NCBI GenBank assembly: GCA_033977485.1
Contig: CM066991.1
Coordinates: forward strand, 34,717,850-34,781,849
From: Hydrangea macrophylla
Taxonomy: Eukaryota; Streptophyta; Magnoliopsida; Cornales; Hydrangeaceae
Length of the DNA stretch: 64,000 bases
Direction of reading: 5' to 3'
This document shows positions 1 through 10,527 of this stretch, one piece after another; position 1 is the first letter of the stretch; each line of letters begins with the position of its first letter. The translations under genes and the position numbers were made by a program. The notes below the pieces were generated by a model. The model made no database searches. It saw nothing but the letters and a program-made list of their open reading frames with translations, and was not told the origin of the DNA.

Positions 1-121
1 GAGGCGTGTACATCACCGTTATTAGAGCCTGATGGTTGAACTGATAAGGCAGTTTTGTCCTTATCTTCCTAAGCAGTTGTCATCCTAAAATTAAGGGAAA
101 AGAGTCCATTTAGGAATGGAT

Positions 122-320
122 CTAGCCGCATCCAACTTGATATCGAAGGACAATCCCAAAGATTTTGGGATTAATTCAATCAGGATGAAGATAAGGGAAG
201 AAGTTGAAGTTGGGAGGGATTCTGTCTTGTTTAAGGCACAATCTAGGGAGTCCTTACCATACTTGGACTATCAATGGCTGCTATAAATATGGAAGCAGGC
301 CTACGTGCAAAGGCACTCCG
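122..320 (+). repeat. LTR-like promoter repeat, copy A
   Basis: About 200 bp are nearly identical to 1509-1708, beginning CTAGCCGCATCC and ending near GGCACTCCG. Both copies contain a TATA-type box, CTATAAATAT (281-290 here). The look is that of an LTR U3/R region. Sequence 1-121 upstream probably belongs to the same LTR, but its second copy is not in the window. No coding sequence is associated, so a TRIM-like element or an LTR relic are both possible. Confidence 0.5.
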
Positions 321-1080
321 CGTTATATTTCAAATTGTGTCAAACTATGTAGGTTCTGGACGCATCTAGCACTCATCAAGTGCGATCACCTGTACTACAT
401 TCAGGAAAGCAGCAAAACTTACAATTAATGGCACATCGGGAAAAAAGAAAGCATGACTTATTAAACTCATCATCTTATGGAAACGCAACTAATGATTTAA
501 AAATATCAAACAAGCTTATGCTTTGTTCTTGTAATTATGCTTTGTTAGAGACATAGAAAATCTTTGAAAAAACGAGAACAATTACTTCCACATATGACCA
601 ACTTTAGCCGCATGGGAGCAGAAAGCTCAAGCTTTGAGAATTTTTTTGTTTAGTAAAATTACTTAATTGCAAAACGAATAGTTGAAAAATAGATATTTCT
701 TAAATATAAAGATGAAGATACTTGATGTTTATTATATATATATCTATAGTGTTATAAAATTTTCTAACTTTCTGCTGTCAATTTTAAAATATTAATTTAG
801 ATGTCCTCTTCGAAGAAGGGAAAGTGACAAGTAGGGGACACTATTCGCCCGGTAAAATCTCAACCTTGTTTGTAGATTTTCATGTGAGTTGACGATGATG
901 CACCTACACCTAATGAAGTAATTTACACTTGTGAATATGTTATCACTTGAAAGTTTTAATGTTAAAAAATATTTGACTTTTCTTGAAAATGTTGTATTTG
1001 TAGAGACTAAAGGAGATATATCTCCTTTACATCACTATTCCAAAACACATAATGGCAAAAGGATAGATAGTATGTAAAGA
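321..1080. other. AT-rich stretch without recognisable gene
   Basis: The stretch lies between repeat copy A and the CACTA remnant. It is AT-rich with no frame longer than about 75 codons that looks protein-like. It may be interior of the same degraded transposon, but no motif proves this. Confidence 0.4.
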
Positions 1081-1508
1081 CCCCTCCAAAGTAGTAAACG
1101 GTGTTAAAATTGGGACCGATTTTTGGGAAATACACATTACTGATGTGAAGAATGCTTCTGAAGAGTTGATACGACCATGTGGATTAGTCAAAACACTTGG
1201 AGCTGCTATTAAAATGAGTATTGCATGGCCATCTGTGAATATATGTTCTTTCTTTGTAAATACCAGCGTTTACTAAATGCCGTTAAATGGTGTTATTTTG
1301 GGCGCAAGACGACACCTTTGCAACGTTTGAACAAAACGCCGCAACACATTTTCTGACGCTTGTAACGAGCGCCGGGAGAATTCTCGACATCATTTTAGAC
1401 AACATTTGGTATAAACGCAGCAAGAACGTCGCCAATTTTTATGCCGATGTTTTTATCTTAATTACTGGTGTTTTTTAAACGCTAGCAAACCCTATTTTTC
1501 TAGTAGTG
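1081..1508 (+). mobile_element. CACTA (En/Spm-type) transposon terminus with possible coding remnant
   Basis: The sequence ends at 1508 with TTTTTCTAGTAGTG. Its reverse complement starts CACTACTAGAAAAA, the standard start of plant CACTA terminal inverted repeats. Just inside (about 1321-1485) are repeated short motifs of the form AACGC..GC, resembling CACTA subterminal repeats. At 1139-1245 a frame reads through LGAAIKMSIAWPS, which loosely resembles the C-terminal domain of plant En/Spm-type proteins; this part is weak. No matching opposite terminus was found, so this is one end of a deleted or truncated copy. Confidence 0.55.
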
Positions 1509-1708
1509 CTAGCCGCATCCAGCTGTATATGGAAGAACAATCCCAAGGATTTTGGGATTGATTCAATCAGAATGAAGATAAGGGAAGAATTTGAAGTTGG
1601 GAGGGATTCTCTCTTGCTTGAGGCACAATCTAGGGAGTGCTTATATTACTTGGACTATTAATGGCTGCTATAAATATGGAAGCAGGCCTATGTACAAAGG
1701 CACTCCGT
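1509..1708 (+). repeat. LTR-like promoter repeat, copy B
   Basis: This is the second copy of the repeat at 122-320, with TATA-type box CTATAAATAT at 1668-1677. It starts on the base after the CACTA terminus at 1508. After GGCACTCCG the two copies diverge. Here the sequence continues through a pyrimidine-rich, LTR-like segment to about 1800. Confidence 0.5.
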
Positions 1709-2336
1709 GTCACCTCGAAAACTGCATTCAAAAGTATTCACAACATTCAATACTGCGTTCTTGTGTTCACCAACACTCATAGCAACAGGTATGTCCACTT
1801 GTTATTTTATTGTTTTTAGTTTCTTTTAAACAATTAGAGCCTGTTCTGATTTCGTTTCCTGGTTTTGTAAATGTTTTCAAACATTCAATAAAATACCTAG
1901 ATATTTTATTAGTTGTTTGTGATTATTAACATGGTAAATTCATCACGTTTAGACTTGTGCGCTTCAATATTGTCTAGGAATCTTTGGCCAAGGTTACTTT
2001 CCTACTTGGCCATACAATTGTTTTGTTAGAAGTCAGATTTTAAGCCTTGTGTATCACTCACGCAAGCATTTTAGGAAATTAGTTTGCACTTTCGAACAAC
2101 TTTTGGTTTCTGGCAAGCCCGCACACATACTGCACCAAACAAGGACAAACGGCAAATAACGGACACGAGCATTAACCCCACAACACATGCACCAACTAAG
2201 TCTAGGAGACAAGTTAGCGGTAGGATTCAAACTCACGCCAACCTTTAAATACGATACGTCCAATTAGTTGAAATTTGTCCTTCTGACTCACTCCTTTGGA
2301 AGTTTTAAAACCATGACCTTTCTTATGAAGACCAGA
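1709..2336. other. Intergenic or relic sequence, no gene seen
   Basis: The stretch is AT-rich and without convincing coding potential. A minus-strand frame at 2054-2263 has no recognisable domain. Up to about 1850 it may still be LTR-derived. Confidence 0.4.
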
Positions 2337-2344
2337 ACTCTAGC

Positions 2345-2821
2345 TAGGGATGGCAACGGGGCAGGTATGGGATGGGGACCCCATATCCCGCCCTCGTCCC
2401 GTTTCAGTAAACCCTCCCCCCGCTCCCGCCCCGCACTCGGGGTCCCCGACCCCGCCCCGTCCCGCCCGATTATGATTTTTTATTTTTTTTTGGTACACAA
2501 ATTGAAAAAGCAGTTTTTTTAATGCATTTTTTTCCCCAATAGTGCAATTTTTTTTAACTTACCCAATTAGTTCCCCAATAGTGCAGTTTTTTTTTTAAAT
2601 GGTAATACACATAACTATTGAGGGGTAAAAATGTAAATACAAGTATATTCGGGCGCGAGTTCGGATTTTTTACCCTACCCCGACCCCGACCCCGACCCAA
2701 ACCCGACTCGGGTTTTGAAAACCTCCCCCATACCCGCCCCTAACCCTATTAAGCCCCCCCATACCCTACCTATTAGGTGCGGGGTGAGGAACTCAGAAAA
2801 TCCGCCTCATTGCCATCCCTA
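2345..2821. mobile_element. Non-autonomous hAT-type element, 477 bp, with perfect 8-bp TSD
   Basis: The element starts TAGGGATGGCAACGGGGC, and the reverse complement of its end is TAGGGATGGCAATGAGGC: 18-bp terminal inverted repeats with two mismatches. It is flanked by identical 8-bp duplications ACTCTAGC at 2337-2344 and 2822-2829, the TSD length of hAT transposons. The interior is rich in CCCCGACCCC-type runs around an AT-rich core and encodes nothing. The TAGGGATGGCAA terminus is common in plant genomes. Confidence 0.9.
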
Positions 2822-2829
2822 ACTCTAGC

Positions 2830-3884
2830 CAACTCGATTAGCAGATCGAGCTGGTTCAGCATGCAAAATTTTAAAAATGTTAGTCACCCAATATATTTCA
2901 CAACACATTTTATAATAGTGCTTTAAATATATGTATCATGTGCTGTGTAAGTGATGCATAAAAAAAAAAATACAAAAAATTCAAATAATTTAGGGTACAA
3001 CATATTTAAATTACATTTAAAATTTCGCTCCACTATTGCATAAATGACGTGAGGAAAGAGTCATGTATTTGCCAATGCCGTGATGAAAAGTCTGTCTTGT
3101 CAGAATTTGTATTATGAGTAAACAGTGGAAGTAATTATTTCCCTATGGAAGAGATGCGAAAGGTACATATAAAAATGTGTAATCTACAGAGGGAGACGGA
3201 GGCGGCGATTGGTGAGAGGACGTAACTCCGGAGTAAATATTAACGTAACAGGACATCACGTTGTTAAAAAACTAATAGATTATTCAATTGAAGATTTGTA
3301 TTTTTGTGGATGGAATTTTTTTTAAAAATAAGAGTTTTAATTGGATGGAGATATTACGTTAACAAATTAATTTTCATAATAAATACTAGTATATTTCATC
3401 CTCTTTATATGGCATCAGTTGGCTCATGGTATAAGACAGGAGTTTATTGCAATTATTGCTGCAATATACATGTAGACTGAATCCATACTGATGTTTATTT
3501 CGTCAAAATAATGTGGGCTCCAAATCTCATTTTTTTTCAATTTATAATATACTCAGGTAATACTACAAAAATTAACATATAAACTCGTGAAATAGAGGAC
3601 TTGCTACAATTTTAAGGGCGCATGATTAAATCAAAGTTTTTGAAAACTTTGGGGACATTTGAGCCTAGTATATCCGCTCCTGCCCCCTACCATCGTCCGA
3701 CAGTGAGCACGCCAGGATTCAGAAGGCAGAGCACGTCCCTCCAACATAGCTCTGTTTGCGTGACGCCATTGTCGGCTTGGCTACCTCACCCCCAACTTCT
3801 CTCTCTCTCTCTCTCACCCCCACCTTCTCTCACTCACTCTCTCTCTAATTCAATATGGATGCAATCAAGCACGCTACGCCCCAC

Positions 3885-3930
<46 letters not shown>

Positions 3931-4244
3931 GCATATATACCTAACTGTATGCAATTGCAGTGTGGACCATTGTATAACATCAAGTGGAGCTTTCAGTGCA
4001 GTTGATTTTGCTTCTTTTTTTTTTTTTTTTTCTTTTTTTTTTTTATGTGCTGAGAAAGAAAATCCATACATTAACAAAACCAAACATGACATTAGCCCCA
4101 TTCAAGATCTTCCTCAAAAACAGATGGAGGAATCTCTTCTAGAGGAGCTTTCAGTGCAGTTTTGATTTTCAGATACTTGAAGTTCACTTTAATACCCACA
4201 CAACCCCACCGGAAAGGAAAAAAAAGAAGAAAAAAAAGAAGAAA
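2830..4244. other. Intergenic AT-rich DNA with microsatellites
   Basis: No gene is seen. Simple repeats are (CT)n at 3798-3815, (CT)n at 3884-3907 running directly into (AT)n at 3908-3930, and T-runs at 4015-4043. The long frame at 3622-4005 is a product of these low-complexity runs. Confidence 0.6.
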
Positions 4245-4786
4245 GTAAGTTACACTTTAGTCCATTAAATTATAAAGTTATTTTTAATTAGGTCTATAAT
4301 TTTTTTTTAATTGGGTCTTTGAAGTTTAAAATTCATTCAATCAGTTTCAAATTCTGATACTGTTAGCTTAAATTATTAGAAATTGTCACATACGTTGCAC
4401 GTAATGCTTCCGGTCACATATTAGGTTAATACAATCACGTGAGATTATGAATGGTTAAAAAATTATGTGCTTTTGGATATGATTGAATGCGATTTTAGAT
4501 CTAATCGAATGTGTTTTCGAATTTGATTGAACGCGATTTCGGATCTGATTGAATGCAATTTTTTGCACTATTCGTAATCTCCCGTGTTTGTCTTAACCTA
4601 TCATGTGACATGTAACCATTACGTGCAATCTACGTGACAATTTTTAATAATTTAAGCTAATAGTGTCAGAATTTGAGTCTGATTGAATGAATTTTTGAAG
4701 TTCAAGAACCCAATTAAAAAAATAAATAAATTTATAAACCTAATTGAAAACAGATATATAGTTTAATGGACTAAAGTGTAATTTGC
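4245..4786. mobile_element. Long-inverted-repeat (foldback/MULE-like) element
   Basis: The left arm (about 4245-4458) and right arm (about 4566-4786) are inverted copies of each other. Both start G-AA-TTACACTTTAGTCC and continue through matching tracts such as TTAGCTTAAATTATTA. The short centre (about 4473-4560) has roughly four degenerate tandem copies of a 24-30-bp unit containing GATTGAATGC. There is no coding potential. I could not identify a TSD, so the superfamily is uncertain. Confidence 0.8.
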
Positions 4787-4976
4787 CCCCGAAAAAAAAT
4801 CCAATTACTCGTACTCTTCAAGGTTCCGTGTAAGAGCATTAGTGGTTAGCAAAATTTAGAATAAATTTAGGCTTAGTTGTGGTACTGTTTGTACCAAAAA
4901 AATAACAAAATTTAGAATAAATAGGCTTAATCGTATAGACTGAATTTATAAGATGATGCAGACTGAATATGATTTT

Positions 4977-5150
4977 GAGTAATATTTGGGAGACAATTTT
5001 CATACAACTTTCATACAATCTTTCCAAAAGATGTGTCTATCTCTCTCCTGTGATGTCATTGGACCCCACAGTGACACAGGAAAGAGATAGACACATCTTT
5101 TAAGGAAGTTGTATGAAAATTGTATGAAGGTTGTGTACTAAATATTACCC
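4977..5150. mobile_element. Mutator-type MITE with 9-bp TSD
   Basis: A near-palindromic 174-bp element: the left arm GAGTAATATTTGG... pairs with the right arm ...AAATATTACCC, each about 75 bp. The short centre includes GGACCCCACAG. Flanking 9-bp sequences TATGATTTT (4968-4976) and TATAATTTT (5151-5159) differ at one base, fitting a Mutator-type TSD. It shares the core GTGTCTATCTCT with the element at 5542-5736. Confidence 0.8.
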
Positions 5151-5541
5151 TATAATTTTTATTCAGACCAAGGAGACCGGTTTTATAAATTTATGACCAA
5201 ATGATTAAAAGTAATACTTCACATACAAATTGTTAACAATTTCAATAATAATAAAAAAGGTTTAACTCATTAATTGTCGCTAAGGGATCACTAACATCAC
5301 AGGAGAGAGATACAAATTTTTCGAATTGTAAAAAAAAAATTATATAAAAATTATGCATAAAGTATTATTCAATGAGTAATTCAAAGTTGACCGGACCAAA
5401 TGAGTTGAGTCATACATATACAGTTTGGGCTGACTAACACATATGGTACGGCCACATGCTAATCATGGCCATTACATCACTTCGGCCTGACCACCATTAC
5501 TACTAGTATGCCTTAAAGTAATGCTAGACTCATATAAAATT

Positions 5542-5736
5542 GGATAATTTTTAGGACACATTAGAATCTCACATAAACAAGATACATAAATTGTAATATG
5601 TCTATCTCTTTTTTGATGGAGTCCACTGACACTGTGGGATCAGTAATATCTGTGGGGTCTATAGAGGAAAGAGATAGACACATAAAATTTATGTGTCTTG
5701 TTTATGTGAGAATCTTAAGTGTCTCAAGGATTATCT
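5542..5736. mobile_element. Mutator-type MITE with perfect 9-bp TSD
   Basis: A 195-bp element with inverted arms (about 5542-5622 and 5660-5736) containing TCACATAAACAAGA and its inverse. It is flanked by identical 9-bp duplications TATAAAATT at 5533-5541 and 5737-5745. The arms and the GGGATC/GGGTC-containing centre resemble the neighbour at 4977-5150, so the two are related families. Confidence 0.85.
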
Positions 5737-5782
5737 TATAAAATTTCACACAAAATAATCTGTGTTTAATTCTGGTGGGTCC

Positions 5783-6416
5783 TGATATGCACAAAAATAT
5801 CAGGTCAAAGTCAAGCCTCGCCACCTCAGCAAATAGAAGACAAGTCATCTTAAATTTGGACTGACTATACAGTCATCTCGGGCTGTTACGCAAAATCACC
5901 CCGTTTGGTCGTAAGTCCGGGTGTTCTTTCCAGATGGACCCCACATGGGCGCGCCCCTAGTAGGCGTGATTACTTGGCCAGCAAGCCTCCAAGTAGTTTC
6001 CTATCCCAATTAGAAGACTAAATGGAAGGAGCAAGTAGTTTCCTAAACCACTTAGGAAACAACCCTAAATTCATGTAAATCAAGCTGTAAATAGATAAGG
6101 CTTCCTGATCTATAAACTTACCTTGTACGGGTGATCTCTTTCACCTATAAAAGAGGCCACCCGGCCCATTGAAAACGGTCGCATTCAAAATCTAAAGAAA
6201 AGCATAATATTTTCACTAATACGCATACACCAGGCTGGTTTTATTGGTAGTGCCGCCCAACTATTGGCTCACCAGGCCTGCCGGTGACCTTCTAGTAAAG
6301 CACATCAACGCACCCGTGGACGTAGGCTACCTCATTAACGGGGCCGAACCATATACAAACTTCATTGTGCCCATCTCTTTCATATATTTCTTCTTATCCA
6401 AATTTCGGCATCATCA
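5783..6416 (+). repeat. 5' LTR of the TAT element
   Basis: The LTR runs from TGATATGCAC to CGGCATCATCA and has a TATA box CTATAAAAG at 6145-6153. It matches 30410-31045 along its length with many scattered substitutions, so the insertion is older than the copia-like element at 32262. The 3' copy starts TGAAAATATGC, differing by a 3-bp indel. Confidence 0.9.
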
Positions 6417-6435
6417 GTTTGGCACCGTCTGTGGT
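6417..6435 (+). other. Primer-binding-site region of the TAT element
   Basis: Immediately after the 5' LTR lies GTTTGGCACCGTCTGTGG. The TGGCRCCGTCTGTGG form directly behind the LTR is the usual position and appearance of the tRNA primer site in this group. I did not assign the tRNA. Confidence 0.6.
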
Positions 6436-6474
6436 AAGCGATAAGTTTTTCACCAATAAATTTTTTGACTGATC

Positions 6475-8121
6475 AACATGCCACCGAGCAAGTGATAGCG
6501 GCGCTTGCACAACTTCTGGAAGGCCAACGGCAAAGCCTATAGCAAATTGAAGCGCTAGTGGCCTTGCAGGAAAAGCGTCCTCAATCCGAGAACCAGCCCG
6601 GGAAGAGTGTCCCCGACCGGGAGCCCGCACGAGTCCGGAACCATACCCACACTGCGTCGGTGTTCCCGTCGGATTGGGAACACGTCCGAGATGGTGACCG
6701 TAGCAGAGCTCCCAGGCGTACCAGGCGGCAAGCTCGGACCAATCCTCGTCGGGTGGAAGACGCTAGAGATATCATCAACAAACGATGTGCCACCAGGAAG
6801 GAGGAATCAGGACAAAAGGCCCGGGAATCGGCCAAAGACCCTCCGGTCCGGAGCCGGGGAGATCTTAGGCATACGATTACCCGGAGCCGGATACGGGTTC
6901 TATCCCCAAGGACGACGCACTTCGAGCAGGAGGCCTCTTCATCAGACCCGACGTACCGCTTGGATATGGAAAGGAGAACCGGGCGTGATGTAAAGGCCCA
7001 GATCAAGGACTTGCAGCAGCAAATCGAAGAACTGAACCGCAAGCAACTCCACGATCATCCCAATACAGAGACTGAGTTGCTTACACCGCTCGGGTCACCG
7101 CATTTCCCATCTCGCGAAAATTCAAACCGCCACATCTCAGCTCTTATGACGGTTCAGGAAGCCCAATGGATTATGTCCACACTTACAAGGCTCAGATGGC
7201 CCTAGTCACCACGGTCGATGAGTTAATGTGCGTGACCTTCCCCAGTACCCTTAAAGGCCAAGCCGCGTAGTGGTTCCACGCTCTAAAACCCCGAACGGTT
7301 GATGACTTCAAGACATTGAGCAAGCTCTTCATCAGCCAATTTGTGGGGATGCTCTACCGGTCACAATCGGACACCCAGCTGCTTATCGTCAAGTAGCAAA
7401 AGAGAGAGTCCCTGAGGGAGTACATGGACCGTTTCAATCAGCAGAGGCTCCAGATCCACAACTTGAACGAAACGGCCCCAATCATGGCTTTCTGCTCGGG
7501 GGTTCAACACACCAAAGTTTCTACGTCATTCCATCATGACCGACCGACAACCCTGGTAGAACTCTCAGAGAGGGTCGAAAAGTACATCGACACGGAGTAG
7601 TTTCTGAAGTCCAAACGTGCCATCTTTACGGTAGAAGAGTCCCCGAAAGCTAAACGAAAATATGAGGGCTCCGAGAAAGGTCCAGGAAAGAAGCCCAGAC
7701 AAGATCATTAGAGAGTCAGTCGGGTCAAGCCCCGATTAGCTTCACCCCACTTTTTTGGCCAATCCACTAAGTTATAGCCACCGCAAAGATCCAGAGGCTA
7801 CTCCAGGAGCCCGCCAAGTTGAAAAGCCCGTCCAGTAAAAGGAATCGGGACAAGTTTTGCCACTTCCACAAAGACCACGGGCATGACACAGAGGATTGCT
7901 TTAAGCTTAAAATTTCCATTGAGAAGCTGATCGAGCAGGGCCACCTAACCGAATTCATGGCAGCAGATAGACGATCTCGGCAAGAAACCCGGGCTTCTGA
8001 GGAACCGAGACCCCTCAGGCAAATCAATGTAATCTCTGGAGGCACATTGGGCAGAGGGGATTTACAGTCGGCTAGGAAGAGGCATGCCCGAGCATCCCGA
8101 TCGGATGTCTGGTATGTCTAA
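6475..8121 (+). pseudogene. gag: TAT gag (capsid/nucleocapsid), broken
   Basis: Gag would form the virus-like particle and bind element RNA. The N-terminal part (about 6477-7100) is glutamine-rich and charged. The capsid homology begins at about 7139 (SYDGSGSPMDY, FPSTLKGQAA, then WFHALKP and ESLREYMDRF), the retrotransposon gag core. A C-terminal nucleocapsid-type motif CHFHKDHGHDTEDC lies near 7855-7900, followed by KRHARA. The parts lie in three frames (0, 2, 1), so at least two frameshifts exist. In-frame TAGs near 7268, 7395, 7598 and 7708 replace expected glutamines. No single start codon is convincing; the usual ATG near 6478 is followed at once by stops in its own frame. Confidence 0.8.
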
Positions 8122-10527
8122 TCCACCTGCTCTCCCCTAACCAACGTGTTGACATTCTCATCTGAGGACATGCTAAACCTACATTACCCTCATGATGATC
8201 CGCTGGTGGCGAGGCTAGCCAAATCAAACTATGTGATCAAAAGGGTGTTGGTAGACACTAGTAGCTCCTCCGACATCATATTTGTCTCAACATTTGATCA
8301 GCTTGGGATATCCAGGGATCAACTCCGATCAATGGCCACTTCCCTGATAGGTTTCAACGGGTCCAGCACCCAACCACTCGGTACCATCGAGCTCCCGGTC
8401 CTCATGGGAGCCTTACCCTTAGCAGGCATCTATACTGGAAAGCTTTGTGGTCGTGGAATCTCCATCTGCATACAATGTCATCCTTGGGAGGCAAACCCTC
8501 AACAAGGCCAGGGCGGTCGTATCAACGTATAGACTGGTGGTTAAATTCCCAACCCCTCAAGGGCCCTGGAGCCTACGCAGAAACCAAGTCGTTGCCTGGA
8601 GTTGCTATGTTAGTTCCTTGCACCGAGAAGCCATTAAGGAAATGCTAAACATTCACGAGATGGACCCTAGAGACAAAAGTGATAGAGTGGGTCCAATAGA
8701 AGAGCTAGAACAGGTGGTGTTGGATCCTCGATTTCCTGACCAGACCGTCAGCATTGGCACTCTCTTAGAACCAGGCCGCAAGGAGGAGCTGGTTCAGTTC
8801 CTACGGCAAAGCCAGGATGTCTTCGCCTGGAGCCATGATGACATACTTGGGATAGATCCCCGGGTCATGCCTTACCATCTCAATACCAACCTGGATCCCC
8901 AGCCGGTCAAATAGAAGAGGTGGGGTATGGCACCCGAGAGACAGGCGGCAGCATGTGAGGAAGTCAAGAAGCTCCTGAAAGCCAATTCCATCCGAGAGGT
9001 CCACTATCTCGATTGGTTAGCAAATGTAGTACTAGTCAAGAAAAGCAACGGGAAGTGGAGAATATGTGTGGATTTCACTGATCTGAACAAGGCCTGCCCT
9101 AAGGACTACTACCCATTGCCCAAGATAGACCTCCTTGTGGACTCCACAATTGGTCATGCGCTCCTCTTGTTCATGGACGCTTACTCGGGGCACAACCAGA
9201 TCAGCATGTACCCCGGGGATGAAGAGAAGACCTCCTTCCTCACGAACCAAGGAACGTACTACTACAAGGTAATGCCCATCGGCCTTAAGAACGCTGGGAC
9301 AACCTATCAACGCCTGGTCAATCACATATTTAAGGACCTGATTGGGAAATCCATGGAAGTCTACGTTGACGATCTTTTAGTCAAAAGCCGAGACGAGTCA
9401 GACCATCTTGAACAACTGGCCGGGGCCTTCAGCATTTTGAGGAAGTTTGGGATGAGGTTGAACCCGGCCAAGTGCATATTTGGCGTCTCATCTGGAATGT
9501 TTTTGGGACACCTAGTGAGAAAATAGGGTATTGAAGCAAACCTTGACAAAATCCAGGCCATTATAAACATGCAGTCACCCAGGTCAACCAAGAAAGTTCA
9601 AAGCTTGGCTGGGCAGGTTGCCACATTGAACAGGTTCATCTCTCGAGCTACCGACCAGTGCCTGCCATTTTTTTGAATCCTCCGTAAGGCCTTTCAGTGG
9701 TCAAAAGAGTGTGAGGAGACATTCCAAGAGCTGAAAAAGTACTTGGCATCGCCCCCTTTACTCTCAACACCTATGCCAAATGAGGAGTTGTTCTTATGTT
9801 TAGCAGTGTCACCTTCAGCGATCAGCTCGGCTCTCATCTGAGAAGAACACGGGATACAATTCCCGGTCTACTACACTAGCAAGGCACTTCAAGCCACGAA
9901 AAGTAGATATTCACGCATAGAGAAGTTTGCATTCGCCCTCATTACCTCCACCTGGAGACTCCGCCCGTACTTTTAGGCTCATATCATTGTGGTCCTCACG
10001 GATCAACCTCTTTGCAGGATCTTGAGCAGGCCCGAGATATCTGGGAGGCTTGTTAAATGGGCCTTGGAATTAGAAGAGTTTGAAGTGGTCTACCCACCCC
10101 GGACGGCGATCAAAGGACAAGTTGTAGCAGATTTTCTTGTTGAGTTTACATACCCGGAGGATCTGGTGGAAGAGCTCAACCTGCCAGTTCCACCACCCGG
10201 GCTACAGCCAAGTGTCCCAACCTGGATACTTTACGTGGATGGGTCTTCCAATAAACAGGGCAGCGGGGCAGGGGTTATCCTGACTATGCCGGATGGGATC
10301 TAACTCGAGTATGCACTTATGTTCGGATTCTGAGCCTCCAACAATGAGGCCGAATATGAAGCCCTGTTGGTTGGACTATAGTTGGCTACCTCAATGGGTA
10401 CACAACAGATTCAAGGGTATAGCGACTCCCAGCTCATCGTAAACCAATTCAATCAAGAATACGAAGCTCGGGAGGACAACATGGTGGCCTATCTGGCCTT
10501 TGTCCAAGCAGTTTCAAAGAAGCTGCA
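8122..10527 (+). pseudogene. pol: TAT pol, 5' part: protease, reverse transcriptase, two RNase H domains
   Basis: The protease (about 8146-8530) has LVDTSSSSDIIF where the family has a DTGSS active site, so the catalytic glycine is replaced by serine. A frameshift near 8445 follows. From 8447 to the interruption one frame (position mod 3 = 2) continues. The reverse transcriptase (8927-9526) has LLFMDAYSGHNQI and YVDDLLVKS, so the catalytic aspartates remain. The first RNase H follows (about 9780-10000). A second RNase H begins at 10225 with LYVDGSSNKQGSGAG, typical of TAT. Stops near 8912, 9524, 9675, 9839, 9975, 10301, 10332 and 10378 mostly fall at expected Gln or Arg codons. The frame is cut at 10527 by Athila-1 and resumes at 25253. 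Confidence 0.9.

Noticed and set aside
3622..4005. 127-codon plus-strand frame
   Set aside because: It is produced by CT and AT microsatellites and has no domain-like composition.
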